From Acidobacteriaceae bacterium (lineage in GTDB: Bacteria > Acidobacteriota > Terriglobia > Terriglobales > Acidobacteriaceae), in the NCBI GenBank assembly GCA_030040425.1, contig JASHTS010000077.1, forward strand, positions 1 to 61,451: DNA of 61,451 nt, written 5' to 3'. Position 1 is the stretch's first letter, and each line of letters opens with the position of its first letter. The translations under genes and the position numbers were made by a program. The notes beneath the pieces were generated by a model that saw nothing but the letters and a program-made list of their open reading frames with translations, had not been told where the DNA came from and made no database searches. Shown one piece after another: positions 36,645-43,886 of the stretch.

Positions 36645-37853
36645 ATGCTATGCATCCAATTAACCACAATGCATGCAACCCTGTCGGGCAATCCAGATCT
36701 CCGCCTTCCAACCCTCAGTTGTGGGCTGCTCGCGCGCCTGGCTCCCGCATTGACGCTGTTTGTTCTCCTTTTGCCCGCGTCCGCTTCTGGGCACGCACAA
36801 CCCGGTGCGCAAGCGCCTCTGGGCATTGCCTGGCAAGTCCGTGGACTATGGCAACTGGAGCCTTCGAGCGCGCCTGTGTTTAGCGGCGATGCCGTTCCTC
36901 CGGGCTCGCTCTTACGTCCAGGGGGCGAAGCCGGCGATCATTCCATTCTTATATTTCTTCCCGACGGCCAGCGCATTCTCTACGACTGTTTCTCCGCTAT
37001 CGATTGCGCGCGCGGCTTTCGTGTGCCGCCGCTCTATCGCCGGCCCGATCCCTTTGCCGTAGACATGCTCGCGCGCATTCGCGCAACCCTCGCAGGGGGA
37101 GCGCACTCTCCCAAGGCCCGCGGCGAGCCGCACGCTTTGCCTCGCGATGAAGTGGTCGCCGTGCTCGGCGCCGGCAATCGCGTCCATGTGGCCGGTCTTG
37201 CCGCCGACCTGCCGAATGGCCGCTACACCTACGATCTTCTGCCCGTCGATCGCGCCGCTCCGGGCGAGTTCCATCGCAGTCTCACCAAAGCGGGCCCCGC
37301 TCTTGAGCTCACGCTTCCCGGCGCCGGTCTCTACGATCTGCGCATCACTGACGATCGCAATGTTCCCCGCATCGATCTATTCATCGCGGCCGTCCATGCC
37401 GCGGACTCGGCGCGCATCGAAAAGCCCTTTCAGCGCGCTTCTGCGCTGCTGGGCGATTGGAACATCGACTATCAGGGCTGGCCCATCGACGAATTTCAGT
37501 GGGTCTATCTTGAAGCGCTCATGTTGAACATAAGATCGCGGCGCGCAGCCGTGCCGGTCGCCGCGAAGTTTGCCGTGGATCCCGCGGCCGATGCCGGCTT
37601 GACCGCCGAGCCGGCGTTTTCGCCGCGCCCCGGCGTGTTTGATGGAGACACGGCCGTAACGTTGCGCTGCGCCACACCGGGCGCCGTCATCCGCTTTACC
37701 GTGGATAACTCGCAGCCGCTGGCCAACTCGCTGGTCTACCACGCGCCGGTCATGGTGAAAGGAACCGAGCTCACAATCAAAGCCTACGCCACGGCTCCGG
37801 GCAAAAAAGACAGCGCCGTAGTTACCGGCATCTTTCGCATCCAGGATCAATGA
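36645..37853 (+). CDS. secreted protein with C-terminal chitobiase-type domain
   Basis: About 402 residues from ATG 36645; TTG 36615 and ATG 36669 are alternatives, none with a good ribosome site. A hydrophobic signal LAPALTLFVLLLPASASGHAQ lies near residues 31-51. The central region (IAWQVRGLWQLEP, DHSILIFLPDGQRILYDC) is unassigned. The last 80 residues form a chitobiase/hexosaminidase C-terminal domain (PAFSPRPGVFDGDTAVTL, VIRFTVDNSQPL, ELTIKAYATAPG), the same module as in the two larger surface proteins to the left. Function unknown. It precedes the M3 peptidase by 139 bp. Confidence 0.7.
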   Translation: MLCIQLTTMHATLSGNPDLRLPTLSCGLLARLAPALTLFVLLLPASASGHAQPGAQAPLGIAWQVRGLWQLEPSSAPVFSGDAVPPGSLLRPGGEAGDHSILIFLPDGQRILYDCFSAIDCARGFRVPPLYRRPDPFAVDMLARIRATLAGGAHSPKARGEPHALPRDEVVAVLGAGNRVHVAGLAADLPNGRYTYDLLPVDRAAPGEFHRSLTKAGPALELTLPGAGLYDLRITDDRNVPRIDLFIAAVHAADSARIEKPFQRASALLGDWNIDYQGWPIDEFQWVYLEALMLNIRSRRAAVPVAAKFAVDPAADAGLTAEPAFSPRPGVFDGDTAVTLRCATPGAVIRFTVDNSQPLANSLVYHAPVMVKGTELTIKAYATAPGKKDSAVVTGIFRIQDQ

Positions 37854-37992
37854 CGGTGCGTGCGGAAGTGCGCTGTCCACACCAGGTCGGCGCGCCCTTC
37901 AGTGCCTCGCCCTGTCCACGCTTTCCTTCAGCGCATCCTATCCCCAAGTCTTCCCGGTGTGGCAACCTAGAAGTGGAGAGGATTCTGTTTTT

Positions 37993-40167
37993 ATGTCGAT
38001 TGAATCGCCCTCGGCTGCCGCCAACGCCGGCGTTCACGTCTGGGAGGCAGGCGGCGCTGCTTCCGCTGAAGCGCTCTCAGCCTGGGTCACTGCGCGCTTG
38101 GCAGAGCATGAAGCGGCCCTTGCCCGTCTACTCGCGGTGCGCGGCCCCCGCACTCCCGCGAATTCGTTGCGCGAATATGACGCGGCCATCGAGCAGCTGA
38201 GCTTGGCTGGTGCTCAGGCCGGCATTCTCAACTCCGTGGCGTCGGAAAAGGCAGTGCGCGACCAGGCTCAGGCTGAAGCGCAGCGCGTGTCGGTTGCCGC
38301 CAGCGCGCTGAGTCTGAATCGCGAAGTTTACCAGGCCCTGGTCGCCATCGATCTGGAAGGCGCAACTCCCGCGACGAAGCACTACGTGGAGCGCACGCTG
38401 CTCAGTTATCGCCTCGCCGGCGTGGACAAAGATCGGGAGACGCGCGACCGTCTGCACGCGCTGCATGAGAAAGCGACGCGCCTCTCGCTGGAGTTCAGCC
38501 GCAACATTCAGGAGGGCGCGAAAACCATCGCTGCCACAGGGGACGAGCTCGACGGCCTTCCCGAAGATTACCTCGCGCGCCATCCCTTCGACGGGAACGG
38601 CAGTGTGCTTCTGTCCACCGATCCGCCTGACATGCAGCCGGTAATGACCTTCGCCGCCAGTGCGGCGCTGCGCGAGCGCATGTTCCTGGCTTACAACACG
38701 CGCGCCTATCCGGCGAATCGGCAGATTCTCCTTGACCTGCTGGCCACGCGCCAGGAAATCGCCGGTGTGCTCGGATTCCGCAGCTGGGCTGATTTGGCAA
38801 CGGCCGATCAGATGATGGGTTCGGCGGCCAATGCGCGCAGCTTTCTTGCCCAACTGGATGAGGCCAGCCGCGACGGCGCACACCACGAGCACAAGCTGGT
38901 GCTCGAGTTCGCGCGCGAACGCCAGCCCGGGCTCGAGGCCATCGATATCAGCAGCCGCGGCTATTGGTACGAGCAGTATCGCCGCGCGGCCTTCGACTTC
39001 GATTCGCAATCCGTGCGGCCTTATTTTCCCTATGCGCGCGTCGAAGCCGGAGTGCTCGAAACCGCGGCGCGCTTGTTCAAAGTCGAGTTCCGCCCTTCGC
39101 CGGCAACCTCGTGGCACCGCTCGGTCTCGGTCTACGATGTCTTCGACGGAAGCCGGCATCTTGGGCGGTTTTATCTCGATATGCATCCGCGCGAAGGCAA
39201 GGACAAGTGGTTTTCCGCGGCTCCCGTGGTTACCGGCGTGCGCGGGCGGGTCCTGCCTGAAGCAGCCTTGATCTGCAATTTTCCCGGCGGCGACGCGGAA
39301 CCGGTCCCACTCACCCCGCAACAGCTCGAGACTCTTTCCGGCGAGCCCGCGCACATTCCCCAGCAACAGCACGAGCTCGAAGCCCGGGCCGCCGAGCAGG
39401 AACGCAAAGAAAAAAAGACGGCGGCGCGCGATCCCGGCTTGCTGCAATACTCCGATGTGGTGACTTTCTTTCACGAGTTCGGGCATCTCATGCATGCCAT
39501 TCTCGGCGGTCACACCGAGTGGGCCGGGCTCTCGGGATTCGCCACCGAAGGCGACTTTATTGAAGTTCCTTCGCAAATGCTCGAAGAATTCTTCCGCGAC
39601 GAAAAACTGTTGCAGTCGTTTGCCCGGCACTACGAAACCGGCGAAATCCTTCCCGCCAGGCTCATCCAGGACCTGAAGCGCGCCAGCGCCTTCGGTCGCG
39701 CCGACTGGATTCGCGCCCAGCTTTACTACACCACGCTCTCGCTCGATCTGCACGACCGGGGTCCCCGCGGACAGGCTTCGGTCCGTGGGGTGGACGATCA
39801 GGATCCGGCGCAGATTGATCTTGACGCGATGACAAAGCAGCTCTATGAATCGCTGCAGCCATGGACGTGGGTTGACGGCAACCGCATGTACGCGAGCTTT
39901 GGCCATCTCACCGGCTATTCCTCGAATTACTACACCTATGCCTTCGACAAAGTGATCGCGCTCGATTTCTTCGGCCAGTTCGATCCCGGAGATCTGCTCG
40001 ATTGTGAGGCCGGCGCGCGCTACCGGAAAACTGTGCTCGAGCAGGGTGGCTCCAAGCCGGGCCGCGCGATGGTGCGCGATTTCCTCGGCCGCGATGAGGA
40101 GTTCGCCGCCTTCACACGCTGGCTGAATGAGGAATTCGAGTTGCAGCTCTTGCCGGCCGGCGCCTGA
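37993..40167 (+). CDS. M3-family zinc oligopeptidase
   Basis: A 724-residue thimet-oligopeptidase/oligopeptidase-A-like metallopeptidase without signal peptide, so cytoplasmic peptide turnover is expected. The zinc site is FFHEFGHLMH (HExxH, His494 and His498), with the third ligand Glu expected in ATEGDFIEVPSQMLEEF. The ATG at 37993 follows GTGGAGAGGA; the frame also opens at 37957. Length and order fit the M3A family. The substrate-shaping GYSSNYYTYAFDKVIA near the C terminus is typical. Confidence 0.93.
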   Translation: MSIESPSAAANAGVHVWEAGGAASAEALSAWVTARLAEHEAALARLLAVRGPRTPANSLREYDAAIEQLSLAGAQAGILNSVASEKAVRDQAQAEAQRVSVAASALSLNREVYQALVAIDLEGATPATKHYVERTLLSYRLAGVDKDRETRDRLHALHEKATRLSLEFSRNIQEGAKTIAATGDELDGLPEDYLARHPFDGNGSVLLSTDPPDMQPVMTFAASAALRERMFLAYNTRAYPANRQILLDLLATRQEIAGVLGFRSWADLATADQMMGSAANARSFLAQLDEASRDGAHHEHKLVLEFARERQPGLEAIDISSRGYWYEQYRRAAFDFDSQSVRPYFPYARVEAGVLETAARLFKVEFRPSPATSWHRSVSVYDVFDGSRHLGRFYLDMHPREGKDKWFSAAPVVTGVRGRVLPEAALICNFPGGDAEPVPLTPQQLETLSGEPAHIPQQQHELEARAAEQERKEKKTAARDPGLLQYSDVVTFFHEFGHLMHAILGGHTEWAGLSGFATEGDFIEVPSQMLEEFFRDEKLLQSFARHYETGEILPARLIQDLKRASAFGRADWIRAQLYYTTLSLDLHDRGPRGQASVRGVDDQDPAQIDLDAMTKQLYESLQPWTWVDGNRMYASFGHLTGYSSNYYTYAFDKVIALDFFGQFDPGDLLDCEAGARYRKTVLEQGGSKPGRAMVRDFLGRDEEFAAFTRWLNEEFELQLLPAGA

Positions 40168-40204
40168 GGCTGGGAACCCGACGCGCGCGTGCCTTGAATC
40201 CGAA

Positions 40205-40609
40205 ATGGGGAAGGGAATCGCTGTGGAGCCTGCCGATTTTCGCCGCATCGCTCTCAGCCTCGAAGGCGCCGAAGAGGGCTCGCACATGGGCGCGGTCGAT
40301 TTTCGCGTCGGCGGACGCATCTTCGCTACGCTGGCGTCCCTGAAAGAAGGCTACGGCAATCTCATAATCACGCCGGAGCTCCAGGCTGCATTCATCGCTG
40401 ACAGGCCGGACCTGTTCCTGCCCATCCACGGCGGCTGGGGACGCATGGGCATGACGCATATTCGTCTCGCCGAGGCAGACGAAGACTCTCTTCGCGGCGC
40501 GCTGCACACGGCCTGGAAGCTGCGCGTCGAAAAGAATCGGAAATCCGCCGCAAAGACGACTGCACCACAAAGGAGGGCCGCTGCGGGAAAGAAACCAAAC
40601 TTTAATTGA
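40205..40609 (+). CDS. MmcQ/YjbR-family protein
   Basis: A 134-residue protein of the MmcQ/YjbR fold (CyaY-like, double-wing). Visible family pattern: EPADFRRIALSLEGAEEGSHMG, FRVGGRIFATLA, and GWGRMGMTHIRLAEADED. Its role is not established; DNA binding has been proposed for members. A basic tail RRAAAGKKPNFN ends the protein. ATG 40205 was chosen as upstream codons overlap the peptidase and look non-coding. Starts 37 bp after the peptidase gene. Confidence 0.85.
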   Translation: MGKGIAVEPADFRRIALSLEGAEEGSHMGAVDFRVGGRIFATLASLKEGYGNLIITPELQAAFIADRPDLFLPIHGGWGRMGMTHIRLAEADEDSLRGALHTAWKLRVEKNRKSAAKTTAPQRRAAAGKKPNFN

Positions 40610-40653
40610 ACTCTTTTTCAACGCCGGGAATCTCTCGCTGCAGGAGGCTTTAC

Positions 40654-41295
40654 ATGAAAGTCGGAGTCCTTGGATCGGGCGAGGTAGCGCAAACATTGGC
40701 CGCGGGTTTGGCAAAGCATGGGCACAATGTGAAAATCGGCAGCCGGTCGCCGGAAAAGCTCGCCAAGTGGACGGCGCAGAATCCCAAAGTGGCAACCGGG
40801 ACCTTTGCGCAGGCAGCCGAATTCGGCGAGCTGCTGATTCTCGCCGTCAAAGGCAACGTTGCGGCAAACGCGCTGCGCCTGGCCGGCGCGAAAAACCTCG
40901 CCGGCAAATTCGTGGCCGACGCATGCAATCCAATCGCGGACGCTCCGCCCGCAAAAGGCGTGCTCCAGTTTTTCACCGGGCCCAATGAGTCGCTCATGGA
41001 GCAGTTGCAGAGCGAGTTTCCTGAAGTGCATTTCGTCAAGGCCTTCAACTCCGTCGGCGCGCCGCGCATGGTCGATCCGCATTACGCTGCTGGCAAGCCC
41101 ACCATGTTCATCTGCGGCAACAATGACCCCGCGAAGAAGGCGGTCGGCGGCATCGTGGAGCAATTCGGATGGGAGGTTGCGGACATGGGTGGCGCTGAAG
41201 CGGCTCGCGCCATCGAGCCCTTGTGCATTCTGTGGTGCATTCCGAGTTTCCTGCGCAACGAGCGCACGCATGCATTCAAGCTGCTGAGGAGCTGA
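40654..41295 (+). CDS. NADP-binding oxidoreductase, F420-dependent NADP reductase-like
   Basis: A 213-residue Rossmann protein beginning MKVGVLGSGEVAQTLAAGL, a GxGxxA dinucleotide motif, then KIGSRSPEKLAKW, whose Ser-Arg suits the 2'-phosphate of NADP. The NADPH-dependent F420 reductase family (npdG-like, COG2085) has the same layout; in organisms without F420 such proteins act on other substrates. Ribosome site AGGAGG lies about 8 bases before ATG 40654. An SDR gene follows 10 bp downstream, so the two are likely cotranscribed. Confidence 0.85.
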   Translation: MKVGVLGSGEVAQTLAAGLAKHGHNVKIGSRSPEKLAKWTAQNPKVATGTFAQAAEFGELLILAVKGNVAANALRLAGAKNLAGKFVADACNPIADAPPAKGVLQFFTGPNESLMEQLQSEFPEVHFVKAFNSVGAPRMVDPHYAAGKPTMFICGNNDPAKKAVGGIVEQFGWEVADMGGAEAARAIEPLCILWCIPSFLRNERTHAFKLLRS

Positions 41296-41305
41296 TCGCA
41301 AAGAG

Positions 41306-42109
41306 ATGACACGCAGGCGGGATTTTGAGGGCCGGTGGGCTCTGGTCACGGGCGCGAGCGCGGGCATCGGCGTCGCGCTGGCGCGCGAGCTTGCCGAGCG
41401 TGGCGCAAGGCTGATTCTCAGCGCGCGCCGCCGCGAACGGCTCGAAGCGTTGCAATCGGAACTTGCGGCGAAGGGGACCGAAACCCGCATCGTGGTCGCC
41501 GATCTCAACGATCCCGCCGCGCCGCAGCAGATCTTCGATCAAACCGCAGGCGCCGGCCTCGCCGTCGAGATACTCGTCAACAACGCCGGCCTCGGCCACT
41601 ACGGCGAGTTCTATTTGACGGAGCCCGAGCAGGAATTCAGCCAGGTCCGCGTAAACTGCGAGGCCGTGGTGCGCCTCGCGCGTCTCTTCGTTCCTCCCAT
41701 GGTGGAACGCAGGCGCGGCTGGGTGCTCATCGTGGCGTCGACTGCGAGCTTCCAGCCCGTCCCCTACATCTCCACCTACGCGGCGACCAAAGCCTTCGAC
41801 CGTTTTTTCGCGCTCGGCCTCGCCGAGGAAGTGGCGCGCTTCGGCGTGAACCTCACTGCGCTCTGCCCCGGTTCCACGGAAAGTGAATTCTTCGAAGTGG
41901 CCGGCGCGCAAGGGTTCAAAGGCAGAGGCGTCCAGCCGGCAGAAGAAGTGGCCCGTCGCGGCGTCGATGCCCTTTTGCGCGGCCGGCGTGTCCTGATTCC
42001 TCGGCTCGACCGGCGTTTCGCCGCGTTCCTGGTGCGATTCGTTCCCGTGCGGTTGATCACGCGTGTGGTCGAAAAAGCGGCGCGGCCCCAATCCAACCCA
42101 CCCGCCTGA
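41306..42109 (+). CDS. short-chain dehydrogenase/reductase
   Basis: A 267-residue classical SDR. The cofactor motif is TGASAGIG near residue 17, NNAGLGHYG near 92, the catalytic Ser in IVASTASFQ near 145 and Tyr-Lys in YAATK near 157-161. The C-terminal LVRFVPVRLITRVVEKA is amphipathic and may contact the membrane. The closest type is the DltE/YqjQ-like cytoplasmic short-chain reductases; substrate unknown. Starts 10 bp after the F420-reductase-like gene. Confidence 0.9.
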   Translation: MTRRRDFEGRWALVTGASAGIGVALARELAERGARLILSARRRERLEALQSELAAKGTETRIVVADLNDPAAPQQIFDQTAGAGLAVEILVNNAGLGHYGEFYLTEPEQEFSQVRVNCEAVVRLARLFVPPMVERRRGWVLIVASTASFQPVPYISTYAATKAFDRFFALGLAEEVARFGVNLTALCPGSTESEFFEVAGAQGFKGRGVQPAEEVARRGVDALLRGRRVLIPRLDRRFAAFLVRFVPVRLITRVVEKAARPQSNPPA

Positions 42110-42175
42110 AAGCTGCGCACGCTTGCCAGCACCCCGGCCGCGTGATGTAAAAAGGCCGCGAAAGGAAATCCTTCG

Positions 42176-42976
42176 ATGAAGCTGCGCTCTCTTCGCTTCC
42201 CGCAAGTCTTTGCGCCCGCGTTTCTTCTTCTCCTTGCCACCGGCGCCGTCGCGCAACAAGCCGCGCAGCCAAAACCCGAAGACACGGAAGTCTGGCAGCC
42301 GGTGCCGAAGATCGTCACGCCGGGCGCGACCGATGCCCAGCCTCCCTCCGATGCCATTGTTCTTTTCAACGGCACGAATGAAGACGAGTGGGTATCGGCG
42401 CAGGACCACACGCCTGCGCGCTGGTTTGTGCACGACGGCGTGCTCACCGTGAATAAGGCGCCGGGCGTGGGCAACATCGAAACCAGGCGCAGATTCCGGG
42501 ACTATCAACTCCATATCGAGTGGAAGATTCCCACCGACATTACCGGCAGCGGACAGGCGCGCGGAAACAGCGGCGTCTTTCTCGCTTCCACGGGCCCCGG
42601 CGACTCCGGCTACGAGCTGCAGGTTCTCGATTCCTACAACAACGCCACTTACGTCAACGGCCAGGCGGGCAGCATTTACAAGCAGAGTCCGCCGCTGGTA
42701 AACCCGGATCGCCCGCCGGGCCAGTGGCAAACCTACGACGTGATCTGGACAGCTCCCCGATTCAATGCGGATGGCTCCCTCAAAACGCCGGCCTACGTAA
42801 CCGTGTTTTTCAACGGGGTGCTGGTGCAAAACCACTTCGCGCTCAAAGGGCAGACGCTTTATATCGGTCAGCCGTTTTACAAAGCCTATGACACGGCGCC
42901 CATCAAGCTGCAGGCCCACAGCGATAAGAGCGAACCCATCAGCTTCAGGAACATCTGGGTGAGGGAACTGAACTAA
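42176..42976 (+). CDS. secreted DUF1080 (3-keto-disaccharide hydrolase-type) protein
   Basis: A 266-residue protein with signal MKLRSLRFPQVFAPAFLLLLATGAVAQ. One DUF1080 jelly-roll domain is present: AIVLFNGTNEDEW, LHIEWKIP, GNSGVFLAS, YELQVLDSYNN, GQWQTYDVIWTAPRF and FFNGVLVQNH. Some family members hydrolyse 3-keto-glycosides formed by GFO/IDH dehydrogenases; others are only glycan-binding. No GFO/IDH gene is adjacent, so activity is open. It is separated by 66 bp from the SDR gene. Confidence 0.9.
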   Translation: MKLRSLRFPQVFAPAFLLLLATGAVAQQAAQPKPEDTEVWQPVPKIVTPGATDAQPPSDAIVLFNGTNEDEWVSAQDHTPARWFVHDGVLTVNKAPGVGNIETRRRFRDYQLHIEWKIPTDITGSGQARGNSGVFLASTGPGDSGYELQVLDSYNNATYVNGQAGSIYKQSPPLVNPDRPPGQWQTYDVIWTAPRFNADGSLKTPAYVTVFFNGVLVQNHFALKGQTLYIGQPFYKAYDTAPIKLQAHSDKSEPISFRNIWVRELN

Positions 42977-43181
42977 AGTGACGTCCCGCTGTCGAGGTCG
43001 AGCCTTCCCGCGTCTGCGCCGGGTGCATTCCGGGTAGTTTCTGCACTTTTCCCAAAGCGGACATGCACCAAAGTAAGGTTTTGGCAGAGGTTACCTTGCG
43101 GTTATTGTGTACACAGTATCCCAGCAGTCTGGTACCGTCGATTCGCAGTCACCGGTCAACCCATTCCTCTGAGAGGCATGC

Positions 43182-43886
43182 ATGCGTTTGTCTCCGAATT
43201 CCCCGGGCCGGCCGCGTCTTTTTCGGCCATCGGCCCGCCTCCCGCGCGCAATCCTGATTCTGGCGCTCACCCTCTCTCCCGCTTGCGTCTTCGCGCAAAG
43301 TGCCCCGCACACCGCCGCTCCTGAATCTGCGGCTCTCAATGCCCGCGACGCAAACGGCCTTACCCCTCTAGTCGCTGCGGCCTCCCAAGGCAGCACGGCG
43401 CTGGTGAAGTCTCTGCTGGCTCAGGGAGCCCTGGTGAATGCAACCGCGGCCGACGGCCGTACGGCGCTCATCGCCGCCGCGCAGAGCGGAAAGATCGACA
43501 CGGTCGCCACGCTCATCGCCGCCGGCGCCAATCTCGACTGGTCCGCTCGTGGCCAGGGAACCGCGCTGAATGTTGCGGAAAACACCGGACAGACGCAGAT
43601 CGCCGCGCTGCTTCTCGCTTCCGGCGCGCACTCCACCGGCAAGTCCGTCGGCGATACCGTCTGTGTCCGGCCCTGGGCAGGCGATGGTTTTTGCGGCACG
43701 GTGCGCTCGTTCACGGTGCGCTCGGTCGAAATCGAAATCACCAAGATCGTCGGCTGCGCCGGCGGGTGCCAGGCGCGCCCCGAGTGCTCCGCGGCCAGGC
43801 CCGTGGGCGGCAACGATGGCGTTCAATCCGGCGACCGCATCGCCGTCCCCAGCTGGTGCCTGACGCAGACGGGGGTGAAACCATGA
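43182..43886 (+). CDS. secreted ankyrin-repeat protein
   Basis: A 234-residue protein. A signal helix (ARLPRAILILALTLSPACVFAQ, about 20-41) leads into three ankyrin repeats (ANGLTPLVAAASQGSTALVK, DGRTALIAAAQSGKIDTVA, GTALNVAENTGQTQIAALLL) and a C-terminal Cys-rich domain of about 80 residues (VCVRPWAGDGFCGT, IVGCAGGCQARPEC) that may hold disulphides. The stop codon overlaps the ATG of the next gene as ATGA, so translation of the glycosidase is probably coupled to it. Partner-binding or chaperone role is inferred only. Confidence 0.8.
   Translation: MRLSPNSPGRPRLFRPSARLPRAILILALTLSPACVFAQSAPHTAAPESAALNARDANGLTPLVAAASQGSTALVKSLLAQGALVNATAADGRTALIAAAQSGKIDTVATLIAAGANLDWSARGQGTALNVAENTGQTQIAALLLASGAHSTGKSVGDTVCVRPWAGDGFCGTVRSFTVRSVEIEITKIVGCAGGCQARPECSAARPVGGNDGVQSGDRIAVPSWCLTQTGVKP

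Noticed and set aside
38128-40320. 730-codon minus-strand open frame opposite the M3 peptidase
   Set aside because: High-GC antisense frame; the peptidase with HExxH is on the other strand.
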